Source of the DNA: Candidatus Heimdallarchaeota archaeon | GTDB taxonomy: Archaea; Asgardarchaeota; Heimdallarchaeia; Heimdallarchaeales; Heimdallarchaeaceae | Assembly: GCA_019057815.1 (NCBI GenBank) | Contig: JAHLWR010000003.1 | Location: forward strand, 1-64,000 | Length of the DNA stretch: 64,000 nt | Reading direction: 5' to 3' | Shown: in pieces, positions 14,983 to 24,535 of the stretch | Numbering within the stretch: the stretch's first letter is position 1 | Layout: the number at the start of each line of letters is the position of its first letter | Program-made: the position numbers and the translations under genes | The notes under the pieces: model-generated | What the model saw: only the letters and a program-made list of their open reading frames with translations | Databases searched by the model: none | What the model was told of the DNA's origin: nothing

Positions 14983-17799
14983 ATGAGAAAAAATATTATT
15001 TTTGGAATTGGCATAATTCTATTGTTATTACCAATGGTTATGCCTACAACAATGATAACATCTCCAAAAGCTTCTATTGAACCTTCGTTACCAATTGGTA
15101 ATACTCTAGATGAAACAACCGCAGGGACTAAATTAACCTACAACATCTCAGAGTTTAATTACGGCGAAGGATTCTTTGATCTATTGGATATGTTATTTGA
15201 TGAAGAGGATATACCAGCCTTTGATACAGGATTAATTGGTTCTTTGGAAGGAACTGAAATATCCTTCTATATAGCTTTAATGCGAGATCTTTACCTATAT
15301 CAATATGACAATGAAACTGAACTGTATGTTAATGAAACACTTCAAACAGCTTTTCAAGCATTACCAATGCTAGAGTTGGGACAAGATATAGGCGCTTATG
15401 TTGACCCTTCTGCATTTACATTTCCCGATGATTTTATAGAGAAAGATATTGATTACTTCTACACATCTTGGCCATTTTGCGATTTCACATTTGATATAAC
15501 AGGTACTGATTTTTGGTATGAGGTGGAAGTTGGTTTTGAAGAATATTTCAGTAACGGTTGGAATGATGCACAATATGGTGAACCTTGGTTCTGGATGGAT
15601 TGGATAGATCCTGATCGTTACGACGAAGAAGAATACATTCAATTTGCATACGAATTTGGATGTTGGCAAGGTTACTGGTTAGGTGCTGATGCATACTGGC
15701 AAAGTGGAGGAAATCCAACTTGGAATGATTATCTTGTCGCATTTTCTGGATATCAGAATGGTTTCCTATTCGGAAGAACTAGTGGTTTTAGTGCAGGACA
15801 AGCAGATTTCCTCGATGATAGAATACCAGATAAAAGTTCTGTTAATCCTTATGACACATCATTAGGAGTCTACGAAATAGGACAACATAAAGGCTATTGT
15901 ATGTCCTATGAGATGTACTATGAATCTGGTTATATATACCAAGGTGCTCAAATAAACTTCAATGATCGTCTTTATTGGAAATTATATAATAGCCAACACG
16001 AATCTTGGATTTCAGGATATATCGATGGCTATGATAACTATTATGGAAATGGTCACGAAGATGGAAGTTATGACAGAGCTTATAGTAATCCTTTCGGAAC
16101 AACCTATGAAGATCCTGAAGACTATGATGATTACGATGAATGGAGTGCAGGATTTAATGTCGGAATGCATGAAGGATATGAAGGTGGCTATTATGATGGT
16201 TTCTATAATACAAATGCAAATGAAGAAAAGCTTCGAGGTATGAGAGATTATCACTATGAACCTTATTTTGAAGGGTTTGCAATAGGAGCTGCAGATAAAT
16301 TAGCTTCTATTCCATATGATGATGTACCTGATTCAACTCCATACTCCCAAGGAACAAGTAATCCTTATGAACAAGGAGCTAATTATGCTTATGAAAATTC
16401 ATATGTTTATGGTTATGAAAACGGTAACAAATATGCAACATTAGTAAGTAGTACAAATGATTTTCTCTGGAAGATTTCAAATGGTCCATTCTATAATATG
16501 AACTTACCCTACATAGAAATCTCACTGCTTGCAGGATCAATATTACCTATTTTCGCACCATTAACCATGTTTACTGATCTCGGATTCAACTCACCTGAAT
16601 ATGAATTCTGGTATGAAGGTCCTCATGGAGATAGTTATGATCCATTCGTTGATATGATGGTGCCCTTCACTTTCTATGGACCTGATTCAAATTGGGTTGA
16701 ACTTGATGGTTTCGATCATATATACAATGCTTCCGAGCCAGAAATACCTGGGATAATAACAACATATGATTCAATAGCTGGAATATTTACCTATGATATT
16801 TATATGAATATGAGTGGAGAAGGAGAAATAGAGTACTTACAAGTATACAATACAACATCTAGCTTATTGACAGATTTTGACTTATCCTTGAGTTTCACGG
16901 AGATGGCTGATGTATGGATAGATGTATCTATTGATTTGATTGAATCAGAAACACAATATACTCCTGTTATGCCAAATCCTAGTACTTGGACATATTCGGT
17001 AAATAACTATGTTTTCTACTTCGAAGCACCTCCTGGAATGGATACTGAAGGACTTGCAGAATGGAAAGAAGATGCGCTTGCTTCCATAGGTAACCCCTTA
17101 GTTACTGTTAACATGCAAGGGTATGATGGATTATGGGCTGAAGCAGATTTAACTTTTTACGATCCTAAAGGAATAGAACCTCCAAGATATAATACAAGTA
17201 TATATCCAATGATGTATCCAGTAGGATTCCAAATTCTACCTGACTGGGAAACTTTAGATGGAATGTGGTTGACAATTGATTCTCTATTTGATAACATAGG
17301 TATAGTTACAGATGTACTCGATGCTCTTGATGCACAAAATATTAATGTTGATTTCAGTAATATGGTCATTCAACCAGATACAGGAAAGTATCTTTACAAT
17401 GATGAAGTGCTGTATTATTACATAACATTGAGTGCAGAAGTTGATGGTCAAATAAGTATGGTTAACGGTGATTACGAATGGGAAACTGACACACTAACTG
17501 GTAACATAAATGCTACACTATGGGTAGCATTTGAAGAAGACAGTGGTGTGTGTGTTGGAACTGGACTACGTGCAGGACTTGATGCAACATTAACTCAAGT
17601 ACCAGATTATGGTAATTCAGGAACACTATCTATATTCTTAGATATGGAGATAGGTGTAGATTATCTACCAATACCTAATATCTATGATCTTGGTCTTGTT
17701 GATCTCCCTGCAGTTCCAGAATTCGGCATTGTTTCTATACTAAGCATTATTGCTTTAGCAGGCATTGCTAGCGCTATAATCACATCTAAAAAGAGATAA
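14983..17799 (+). CDS. Large secreted Tyr/Gly/Asp-rich surface protein with PEFG-CTERM-like anchor
   Basis: About 938 residues. An N-terminal signal peptide (MRKNIIFGIGIILLLLP...) is followed by an acidic, aromatic extracellular region. From about residue 220 to 490 there are many GY/GxxxG units such as GYIDGYDNYYGNGHEDG and GYEGGYYDGFYN, reminiscent of GX3 repeats. The rest looks beta-rich. The C-terminus is VPEFGIVSILSIIALAG plus a basic SKKR tail, matching the PEFG-CTERM pattern of an extracellular protein processed or anchored at the membrane. ATG 14983 is chosen because GGGGTT lies 9 nt upstream and the signal peptide then starts MRKN; ATG 14968 is in the same frame. Function is unknown, probably cell-surface. 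Low Lys and high Asp/Glu fit an exported protein. Confidence 0.8.
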   Translation: MRKNIIFGIGIILLLLPMVMPTTMITSPKASIEPSLPIGNTLDETTAGTKLTYNISEFNYGEGFFDLLDMLFDEEDIPAFDTGLIGSLEGTEISFYIALMRDLYLYQYDNETELYVNETLQTAFQALPMLELGQDIGAYVDPSAFTFPDDFIEKDIDYFYTSWPFCDFTFDITGTDFWYEVEVGFEEYFSNGWNDAQYGEPWFWMDWIDPDRYDEEEYIQFAYEFGCWQGYWLGADAYWQSGGNPTWNDYLVAFSGYQNGFLFGRTSGFSAGQADFLDDRIPDKSSVNPYDTSLGVYEIGQHKGYCMSYEMYYESGYIYQGAQINFNDRLYWKLYNSQHESWISGYIDGYDNYYGNGHEDGSYDRAYSNPFGTTYEDPEDYDDYDEWSAGFNVGMHEGYEGGYYDGFYNTNANEEKLRGMRDYHYEPYFEGFAIGAADKLASIPYDDVPDSTPYSQGTSNPYEQGANYAYENSYVYGYENGNKYATLVSSTNDFLWKISNGPFYNMNLPYIEISLLAGSILPIFAPLTMFTDLGFNSPEYEFWYEGPHGDSYDPFVDMMVPFTFYGPDSNWVELDGFDHIYNASEPEIPGIITTYDSIAGIFTYDIYMNMSGEGEIEYLQVYNTTSSLLTDFDLSLSFTEMADVWIDVSIDLIESETQYTPVMPNPSTWTYSVNNYVFYFEAPPGMDTEGLAEWKEDALASIGNPLVTVNMQGYDGLWAEADLTFYDPKGIEPPRYNTSIYPMMYPVGFQILPDWETLDGMWLTIDSLFDNIGIVTDVLDALDAQNINVDFSNMVIQPDTGKYLYNDEVLYYYITLSAEVDGQISMVNGDYEWETDTLTGNINATLWVAFEEDSGVCVGTGLRAGLDATLTQVPDYGNSGTLSIFLDMEIGVDYLPIPNIYDLGLVDLPAVPEFGIVSILSIIALAGIASAIITSKKR

Positions 17800-17800
17800 A

Positions 17801-17841
17801 ATTCTTTTTTTTCTTTTTCTTTTTCTTTTTCTTTTTCTTTT
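17801..17841 (+). terminator. Pyrimidine-rich terminator, TTTTTC repeats
   Basis: Directly after the surface-protein stop codon lies a T-rich tract with about five consecutive TTTTTC units ending in TTTTATTATTA. Archaeal transcription terminates on such T runs in the non-template strand. It lies in the 83-bp convergent gap before the minus-strand tldE. The repeat number could vary by slippage. Confidence 0.65.
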
Positions 17842-17882
17842 ATTATTAATCATAAAATTAAGTTCTAAAAAAATGAAAAAAT

Positions 17883-19343
17883 CTAGGCAAATGGATTTTT
17901 CATTAATCTAAGATTGACTAGTAGTTTCATTATTTTCACCCCAAATCTAATTTTGAAGTCCATTTTCTTCGCAGTGACATCTAGAGAAGATACCCTAAGA
18001 TAAGGAACTTCGTTATTTAGACCTTTCTTTCTCTCTTTTGATATGAGGTCTATATCTTTTAACAGCTGCGGGATTGTACCTGATATGGTTATATCTTGGA
18101 CTGGGAACTGAATCTCTCCATTCTTAATATACCAACCCCCACCTGTAACTGAGAATCTTCCGCTACTAAAATCAGACATGTGAATTCCCATGAAGTTTTT
18201 TAGCATAAACCCTTCTCTAGTTTCAGTTAACATCTCATCAAGAGATGAATCACCAGGTTCAATCACTGTTGAATAGGATCCAATTGATGGTGGTGATTTT
18301 ACAGGATTACCTCCAAATAATCCTCCTCCTCGAGTTGCTTTACCATTACTCTCCATATTTAGTTTTCCAGCATAATAGGTGTCTAGATAATATGTTTGAA
18401 GAACCCCTTTGTCGATTAAAGCTGTTTCTTGAGTAGGAATCCCTTCACCATCATAGCTAGCAGAAGGTATCATATCAGGATGATGAGGATTATCGATCAA
18501 ACTAAAATTGTCTGGTGCAATCAATTCACCTATTCTATCAGAATAAGGTGTTTCTCCTCTAAATGCTTTATCTCCGCGTAGTAGAACATTAAGAATCGTA
18601 AATAATCCACCCATAAGCCCATATGAACCGTCAGGAGGGATTATGATAGGATATTTTCCAGCAAGAGAAAGTGTTCGAGGTTTAGCTAATTGTAATGTTT
18701 TATCTATAGCAATATTTCTTATTGAGACACCATCTATATTTCCCCACTTTCTCGCACCCTCAAAATGGAAATCGTAGTTTGGAAATCCATGAACTGATAA
18801 GAATCCAACCCCTCCTCCATACCCTGCATCTTGATCATGAATATCTATTCCTTGAGAATTTTTCAGAAAACTATCTCCTGTTCCTAAAATGCCCATAGCT
18901 TGTAAGAAAAAGAGATTTTTAGGTAAATCTTCTGTTATTAAATCCTCGAAAGCAGAAGCTACTTCTTCATTACTAATGTTGAACAATTTCTCGTCTAGTG
19001 GCAAATCAGAAAGAGATTTTGCTGGAGTTGGAAATTCTTTCAAATCTGAATCAGGTTTTTTTGTTTTAGCATTTTGGATAGCTGAATCAACTGTATGTTT
19101 GATATCCGATTCATTAAAAGAAGATGTGTAAGCAAAACCCAACGCATTATTTGCAATTACTCGAAACGCCATTCCATGTAAGATACCAATATTATGTTTA
19201 GGTAGATTTTTCTCTAATTGGAAATTAAAAGATCGTTGATTGAGTCCAAAAGCTTCACTATATTCAGCGCCAGCTTTCTTTGAGTATTCCAACCCATAAT
19301 TAAGAGCTTTTTCGATTTTTTCACTGATTTCGTCTTTTACCAT
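17883..19343 (-). CDS. tldE: TldE/PmbA family protein, partner of TldD
   Basis: 486 residues of the TldD/PmbA superfamily. In characterised systems TldE pairs with the metalloprotease TldD to degrade unfolded or modified peptides, and TldE itself lacks the HExxxH zinc site. I see no such motif here, while the family fold features GMAFRVIANNALGFAYTS and ISGTIPQLLKDI are present. The longer frame overlaps the upstream tldD by 34 bp. An AGGATGAT motif 8 nt before ATG 19343 favours that start; ATG 19352 overlapping the tldD stop as ATGA is an alternative. Translational coupling with tldD is likely. Confidence 0.9.
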   Translation of the reverse strand: MVKDEISEKIEKALNYGLEYSKKAGAEYSEAFGLNQRSFNFQLEKNLPKHNIGILHGMAFRVIANNALGFAYTSSFNESDIKHTVDSAIQNAKTKKPDSDLKEFPTPAKSLSDLPLDEKLFNISNEEVASAFEDLITEDLPKNLFFLQAMGILGTGDSFLKNSQGIDIHDQDAGYGGGVGFLSVHGFPNYDFHFEGARKWGNIDGVSIRNIAIDKTLQLAKPRTLSLAGKYPIIIPPDGSYGLMGGLFTILNVLLRGDKAFRGETPYSDRIGELIAPDNFSLIDNPHHPDMIPSASYDGEGIPTQETALIDKGVLQTYYLDTYYAGKLNMESNGKATRGGGLFGGNPVKSPPSIGSYSTVIEPGDSSLDEMLTETREGFMLKNFMGIHMSDFSSGRFSVTGGGWYIKNGEIQFPVQDITISGTIPQLLKDIDLISKERKKGLNNEVPYLRVSSLDVTAKKMDFKIRFGVKIMKLLVNLRLMKNPFA

Positions 19344-19348
19344 TATTA

Positions 19349-20755
19349 TCATCCTACAACTATATTTTTGACAGCCATCCAACCACCTGAGACACCAACA
19401 GGTGCAGATTGTCCGTCTTTTCCGCAGAAACCGATAGAATCTAGTGGGTCGTCAAATTCAGGTGAAATCCCAGTAATTTTCTTTAAGGTTTCCATTGTGT
19501 TACCTGCTAATGTTGTGGGTCGATATCTTTGACCTATTTCACCATCTTTAATTTCGTAAAGCTCAGCAACACCAAAATTGAAGGTTCCCTTGATTGGATC
19601 AACCTGTCCACCACCACCTTGCATCATAAGATAGCCGTTTCCAGTAAGCTCTAAAAGATCATCAGGTTTCATTGGGTTTGATGCTGGAGCGATATAGGTA
19701 TTTGTCATCCTAACTATTTGAGGAACGTTATATGCTTCAGCTCTGGCATTTCCAGTTGCTTTTAAACCAAAATGCGAAGCTGTTGCTCTGTCTGTAAGAT
19801 ATGTCTCAAGAACTCCATTTTTAGTGATAAATGTTTTTTGACCTAGAACTCCTTCGTCGTCATATTTGAGATAGCCAAAAGTTTTAATTCCTTTCGATTC
19901 AATCATCGACCCATCATCGATAAGGTTGACGTCTGGTGCGGCGATTCGCTTTCCTAATTTGCCACGTAAGACACCTGCTGTTAGAAGAAAATCAGCTTCA
20001 GCTGAATGGCCTGCAGCTTCATGAGAGAAGAGATGATTAAGTGTTCCATCTAGAACAACAGGATATTTTCCAGGTTTTACTTTTGGAGATTTTAGTCCTT
20101 CAAGAGCGCGCTCTTTGGCTTTATCCCCAATTTGTTGTGGTGTTCTAACATCAACGATTTCCACACCTCCCATATGTCCAATTCTGCATCTTCCTTCTAT
20201 AGTGTCATTACCTTCCCTTGCTACAGATATGGAATACATCATAACGTAAGGAACATTGTAATCGATTTTAGTTCCTTCTGATGTTGCCAACGTCATTCTT
20301 CTTAATACTTCACGGTAAACAGTTGTTCTAGACTTAATTTTCTCATCTTCTTGAGCTTTATCAGCTTCAAGCGTCATGTTGATTTTTTCATCAAAACCTA
20401 CATCTTCAATTTTTTTCTTTTGTTCTCCCTCAAATTTATCTAAAACAATTTTTGTCTCTGCAAGATTGAAGTCGATTTTCTTATGTTTTACATTCATTCT
20501 ATTAGCTTGTAAAGCCATTTGAATGATGTCTTCATGTTTTTCTAAAGGACCGTAAGAAAAACCCCAAAGATTATCTTTTAGAATTCGAATGCCAATTCCT
20601 GATTCTATTCCAGTACTGCTTTGTTCAACTTTACCATTAACAGTTCGAATCTGTGTCATTAAAGAGTTCTCTGTTCGAATATCAGAATAAGTGATATTAT
20701 GATTCTCGAGAATTTTGAAAACTTTATTAATCAAGTCTTCTGTCATTTTAATCAT
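19349..20755 (-). CDS. tldD: TldD zinc metalloprotease
   Basis: 468-residue active subunit of the TldD/TldE heterodimeric peptidase. The zinc motif HEAAGH is at 245-250 inside LFSHEAAGHSAEADF, and the C-terminal GFCGKDGQSAPVGVSGG segment is the usual TldD ending. GRCRIGHMGGVEI and the GNARAEAYNVPQIVRMTNT segment also match the family. It is upstream of and coupled to tldE. A TATA-like CTTTTATAAA read on the minus strand lies about 24 bp before ATG 20755, so its mRNA is probably leaderless. Substrate in this organism is unknown. Confidence 0.94.
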   Translation of the reverse strand: MIKMTEDLINKVFKILENHNITYSDIRTENSLMTQIRTVNGKVEQSSTGIESGIGIRILKDNLWGFSYGPLEKHEDIIQMALQANRMNVKHKKIDFNLAETKIVLDKFEGEQKKKIEDVGFDEKINMTLEADKAQEDEKIKSRTTVYREVLRRMTLATSEGTKIDYNVPYVMMYSISVAREGNDTIEGRCRIGHMGGVEIVDVRTPQQIGDKAKERALEGLKSPKVKPGKYPVVLDGTLNHLFSHEAAGHSAEADFLLTAGVLRGKLGKRIAAPDVNLIDDGSMIESKGIKTFGYLKYDDEGVLGQKTFITKNGVLETYLTDRATASHFGLKATGNARAEAYNVPQIVRMTNTYIAPASNPMKPDDLLELTGNGYLMMQGGGGQVDPIKGTFNFGVAELYEIKDGEIGQRYRPTTLAGNTMETLKKITGISPEFDDPLDSIGFCGKDGQSAPVGVSGGWMAVKNIVVG

Positions 20756-20773
20756 TACAAGCTGAATGTCAAG

Positions 20774-20830
20774 CTTTTATAAATATATTCAAATAAATAA
20801 ACTTTCATTTTTGAGAAATACATATTTAAA
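20774..20830. promoter_or_regulatory. Divergent promoters for tldDE and the SDR gene
   Basis: Two TATA-like elements face opposite ways. TTTATAAAAG on the minus strand (20774-20783) is about 24 bp before tldD, and TATTTAAA on the plus strand (20823-20830) is about 25 bp before the SDR start at 20852. Both spacings suit leaderless transcription. Confidence 0.55.
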
Positions 20831-20851
20831 AGGTTTATTCTTTAGTTTCTT

Positions 20852-21658
20852 ATGGATTTAGGATTGAAAAATAAACATATCTTAGTAACTGGGGGAGCAG
20901 GAGGAATCGGTCAATCGATTGTGAACACTCTTGCTCAAGAGGGTTCTAATGTTAGTCTTCACTACAGAACAAGTAAAGAACAAGCTATGAAAATACAAGA
21001 AAAAAACTCTAGAGAGCAAATTTTTACTATATATGCAGATTTAACAGAAGAAGCTGAAGTTCACAAGATGTTTAAGGATACAATAGGTAAATTTGGGCGA
21101 ATAGATGGGTTGGTTGTTAATGCTGGGATATGGTCTCCAGATAGTGCATTAACATCTGAACTAACTTTGGAACGATGGGAGAAAACGTTAAAAGTTAATT
21201 TAACTGGATCTTTTCTTTGTGTTAAAGAATTTTTCATAAATCTAAAGAACCATTCAGATGATTACGGTTCTATAGTTTTAATTGGTTCAACAGCCGGGTT
21301 GTTTGGTGAAGCAGGGTATGCTGATTACTCCGCAACAAAAGCAGCACTCATGTATGGATTGGTAAAAACATGGAAAAATGAAATAATACAATATGCATCT
21401 CTAGGAAGAGTAAATACTGTCGCACCAGGGTGGGTAAAAACGCCTATGGCAGAAGAATCACTGAAAGACAAAGAAATCATTAAGAAAATTCTACAAACTA
21501 TCCCTTTACAGAAAATTGCTTATCCAGTTGATATAGCTGCTCTTGTAACATTTTTACTTTCAGATAAAGTTGCAGGTCATATTTCAGGAGAAACCATTAT
21601 GGTTCATGGAGGAATGGAAGGGCGTCTACTTTTCGATAAGAACGAAATAGATCTCTAA
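20852..21658 (+). CDS. Short-chain dehydrogenase/reductase (FabG-like)
   Basis: 268-residue classical SDR oxidoreductase. The cofactor-binding TGGAGGIG is at 13-20, VNAG at 89-92, catalytic Ser146 in LIGSTAG, and the YSATK motif gives Tyr159 and Lys163. The absence of an acidic residue after strand 2 (LHYRTS instead of a D/E) suggests NADP(H) preference. The gene is alone in its orientation with a TATA-like box about 25 bp before the ATG. The substrate is not predictable; members act on ketoacyl, sugar or alcohol substrates. Confidence 0.9.
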   Translation: MDLGLKNKHILVTGGAGGIGQSIVNTLAQEGSNVSLHYRTSKEQAMKIQEKNSREQIFTIYADLTEEAEVHKMFKDTIGKFGRIDGLVVNAGIWSPDSALTSELTLERWEKTLKVNLTGSFLCVKEFFINLKNHSDDYGSIVLIGSTAGLFGEAGYADYSATKAALMYGLVKTWKNEIIQYASLGRVNTVAPGWVKTPMAEESLKDKEIIKKILQTIPLQKIAYPVDIAALVTFLLSDKVAGHISGETIMVHGGMEGRLLFDKNEIDL

Positions 21659-21733
21659 TATATTCTTAATATCAACTTGTTTTTTATGTCAGTATCGAAA
21701 AGTTTTATCTATATATTTCTTAAGTTTACTTGA

Positions 21734-22459
21734 ATGCCTAATATCTTCAAAGATGTCGACATTGAATCAAATTATTTTTCTGTTATTCAAAAAATAGAAA
21801 GTAGTGCTATAAAGTCTGGAAGATCTCTTGGAGATATTACTTTAGTAGGTATTACTAAAAGAATAGAAAAGGAAAGAATTTTTCCAGTTTTGAAAGTAGG
21901 GCTGAAAAACATAGGTGAAGTTGTTGGCACTGAGTTTAAACGTAAACTTCCAGATATAAAAGCTGTTAGTCCATCAGTTGTAATGCACGTTGTAGGAACT
22001 CTCCAGTCGAATAAAGTAAAATTCGCTGTGACAAACTGCGATATTATACAGAGTGTTAATTCATTAAGAATCCTTAATGCTATAAATAAAAGAGCTAGCC
22101 AACTTGGAAAAATAATCCCTATACTATTACAAGTTGACTACAGCGACTACTCTTATCCAAAAGGATTGAATTTAGGGGAAACGAAAAAAATTCTTCAGAC
22201 GATTAGTGAATCATGTGAGCACGTAGAAGTTAAAGGAATAATGACTATCGCGCCTTTAAAATATGAGAATAATCTAAAAATATTAAGGGGTTTTTTTGCA
22301 AAAACATATACTATTTTTCAAAAAGAAATAATAAAAAATTTAGAAGTAGATATTCCTATACTTTCAATGGGTATGTCTAACGATTTTGAAGCAGCTATTG
22401 AAGAGGGTTCTAATATGGTTCGTATAGGCACAGCTATATTTGGCCCCCGATATAAATGA
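21734..22459 (+). CDS. YggS/PLPBP family pyridoxal phosphate homeostasis protein
   Basis: 241 residues of the single-domain alanine-racemase-like family that binds PLP and buffers its supply, without known catalysis. Family features are LVGITK with the PLP lysine near residue 42, HVVGTLQSNKVK, VDYSDYSYPKGL in place of the usual VN...KxG segment, and the C-terminal LSMGMSNDFEAAIEEGSNMVRIGTAIFGPR. The usual GENYVQE segment reads GEVVGTE, so it is somewhat divergent. ATCTATATAT around 21707-21716 lies about 25 bp before the ATG. Confidence 0.88.
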   Translation: MPNIFKDVDIESNYFSVIQKIESSAIKSGRSLGDITLVGITKRIEKERIFPVLKVGLKNIGEVVGTEFKRKLPDIKAVSPSVVMHVVGTLQSNKVKFAVTNCDIIQSVNSLRILNAINKRASQLGKIIPILLQVDYSDYSYPKGLNLGETKKILQTISESCEHVEVKGIMTIAPLKYENNLKILRGFFAKTYTIFQKEIIKNLEVDIPILSMGMSNDFEAAIEEGSNMVRIGTAIFGPRYK

Positions 22460-22570
22460 GTTGGAGGATTATTTTTCAAAGAAAAATTGTTAAGCATTGT
22501 TTAGTAGAACTTAAAAAAGAGCAAGTATATTAAGGAATGTAGAGGATATAGTCAAGTATTGGTGTCCATC

Positions 22571-23761
22571 ATGGGAAAATGGCGATTAATAAAAAATTCT
22601 GTCCGCTTTGCTTTTCGCGCAAAGCGTCGTTGGATAACTTTTGTAATAATTTTTGCGTTTTTATCTGCTTTCATCACATTCTTTGCAGGAGTTTTCAATA
22701 TGTACTCCACTGATGAATTGCTTGAACAAAAGGGATTCTACATTAAGGCTAATGGTTATGGTAGTGTTACTGATGCTCAAGCTCAGTCTATTTTTACTGA
22801 TATTTCAAGCTTATCTCAAGTAGAATCAGTAGCGCTCTTTCGTTACTTTGATTTAGGTGATTACATAAGAGTTTTCGGTGTAGATCCAGATTTTAAATGG
22901 GCATTTAGAGAAGCGAAACCCTCCCTTATAACAGACGGACGTTATATACACTCTTTAGGAGATGCTGTTGTTTCTCAAAATGCGACAATAAAAGCTGATG
23001 TAGGGACCTTTCCTGGTAATATTAGTGTTAGTCTACAAAAAGGGGACATTCTACATTTTGAAAACCCAACAACAACCTTTGAACTAAAAGTTGTTGGAGA
23101 AATAAATGATAGAATTGTAGCTCCAGATAAGTTGCGTATCTTCATTACAAATGACGATTTTGAATCTTTACATGCTGATTTTGGAGCAAGTACCCCAATT
23201 TACTGTTACAGCATGGCTGTACTAGTTAAAGGAGATCTCTATGCTCCTTTTAATTCCGATATTTATGATAATATGAATGCTCTAGATGATCCTTCTGAAC
23301 CTCTCTTTCTCTTAACTGAAAATCTTGCGTTTGGCGATTGGTTAGATCCTGATTATGCAATTCCAGATACAGTGAAAAAAGATCGTGCTTCAAGATTTTT
23401 GTATTTTATATTTGGAATGGTAGGAGGAATACTACTAACAATATTGTATAATTTTCTTATAGTTTGGTTCAGGAGAAGAGAAATAGCTGTTCTTAGGGCT
23501 ATGGGATATGAAAAAGGAGAAATACGAATTAATCTACTAGGTGAGTCGCTGACAATTAGTATTGTGGGCTATTTCGTAGGAATATTAGCAATCGTTATTT
23601 ACTTCTGGACACAACAAATGACATTTACTAATCAGCTTCTGAATCTCTGGACACTCTTAATATCGTTTGGAATAGTTGTAGGATTAACAGTGCCAGGTTT
23701 GTTATTATCGAGTTTCTCCTTCGTTAGAGTAAGCCCAGTAATTCTCTTTAAAGCTAGGTGA
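22571..23761 (+). CDS. FtsX/MacB-type ABC transporter permease
   Basis: 396 residues with one N-terminal membrane helix (after RRWITF), a large extracytoplasmic domain of about 230 residues, then three C-terminal helices. The cytoplasmic loop FRRREIAVLRAMGYEKGEI is typical of ABC3 (FtsX/LolC/MacB) permeases. The downstream ATPase begins 4 bp later, so they form one transporter. Such mechanotransmission permeases move lipids or peptides or regulate extracellular enzymes rather than pumping across a channel. TTG 22559 and GTG 22562 are possible earlier starts; ATG 22571 gives the usual short cytoplasmic basic N-terminus. Confidence 0.88.
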   Translation: MGKWRLIKNSVRFAFRAKRRWITFVIIFAFLSAFITFFAGVFNMYSTDELLEQKGFYIKANGYGSVTDAQAQSIFTDISSLSQVESVALFRYFDLGDYIRVFGVDPDFKWAFREAKPSLITDGRYIHSLGDAVVSQNATIKADVGTFPGNISVSLQKGDILHFENPTTTFELKVVGEINDRIVAPDKLRIFITNDDFESLHADFGASTPIYCYSMAVLVKGDLYAPFNSDIYDNMNALDDPSEPLFLLTENLAFGDWLDPDYAIPDTVKKDRASRFLYFIFGMVGGILLTILYNFLIVWFRRREIAVLRAMGYEKGEIRINLLGESLTISIVGYFVGILAIVIYFWTQQMTFTNQLLNLWTLLISFGIVVGLTVPGLLLSSFSFVRVSPVILFKAR

Positions 23762-23765
23762 TAAA

Positions 23766-24524
23766 ATGGGTGATCAAATAATTAAGACTGAAAAAGTGAC
23801 AAAAATCTATAAAAGAGGAAGATCTGAAATAGTAAGAGCATTAGATAAAGTTTCTCTAGAAATAAATGCTGGAGAAATTCTAATGATTATTGGACCCAGT
23901 GGTTCAGGAAAGACAACTATACTAAATTGTCTCTCAGGTCTTGATACAGTTACAGAAGGGAAAATACTCTTCAATACTTCTCGAGCAGGAGAAGGTTTCA
24001 AAATAATAGAAAACAAGAAAAATAAAGAAGAATCAAGCAGAAAGAAATCGTCAAATTTCATCGATATTACAACATGGAACGAGAAACAGCTTACTGCATA
24101 CAGAAGACATAATATAGGTTTTGTATTTCAAGCTTGGGAACTAATTCCGACATTGAAAGCTGTTGAAAATGTTGAGTCCAGCTTATATACTTCACGAATA
24201 CCCTCCTCCGAGATACGAGAAAAATCTATTAAATTGTTACGTAAGGTTGGTTTAATAGACAAAGAGTATGCTTATCCAGACCAATTGAGTGGTGGAGAAC
24301 AACAACGTGTAGCTATTTGTAGAGCTTTAAGTAAAGAACCACGAATAGTTTTTGCTGATGAACCAACAGGTAATCTTGATAGTGATAGTGGTAATCAGAT
24401 AATGAGGCAAATGAAGATAATCTCTAGAGAAGGAGCAGCAGTGGTCATAGCTACACATAATATGGAATTAAGGAAATTTGCTGATCGAATCATAAAAATA
24501 CATGATGGACAAATAAGCTTTTAG
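23766..24524 (+). CDS. LolD/MacB-type ABC transporter ATP-binding protein
   Basis: 252-residue nucleotide-binding subunit for the adjacent FtsX-type permease. Walker A is GPSGSGKTT, the signature [15 protein letters not shown], Walker [13 protein letters not shown] and the switch ATHN. An extra Lys/Ser/Glu-rich insertion of about 30 residues lies between Walker A and the Q-loop, where normal LolD proteins are shorter. TAGGTGAT precedes the ATG. The operon continues into a coiled-coil gene 11 bp downstream. Confidence 0.94.
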   Translation: MGDQIIKTEKVTKIYKRGRSEIVRALDKVSLEINAGEILMIIGPSGSGKTTILNCLSGLDTVTEGKILFNTSRAGEGFKIIENKKNKEESSRKKSSNFIDITTWNEKQLTAYRRHNIGFVFQAWELIPTLKAVENVESSLYTSRIPSSEIREKSIKLLRKVGLIDKEYAYPDQLSGGEQQRVAICRALSKEPRIVFADEPTGNLDSDSGNQIMRQMKIISREGAAVVIATHNMELRKFADRIIKIHDGQISF

Positions 24525-24535
24525 GAGTTAGTAAA

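Noticed and set aside
15370-16254. Several short open frames inside the large surface-protein gene on both strands
   Set aside because: They are shadows created by the biased, stop-poor codon composition of the 938-residue gene.
17801-17841. CRISPR-like repeat array
   Set aside because: The units are 6-bp TTTTTC repeats without spacers, so it is a microsatellite or terminator. No CRISPR repeats or cas genes were seen in the window.
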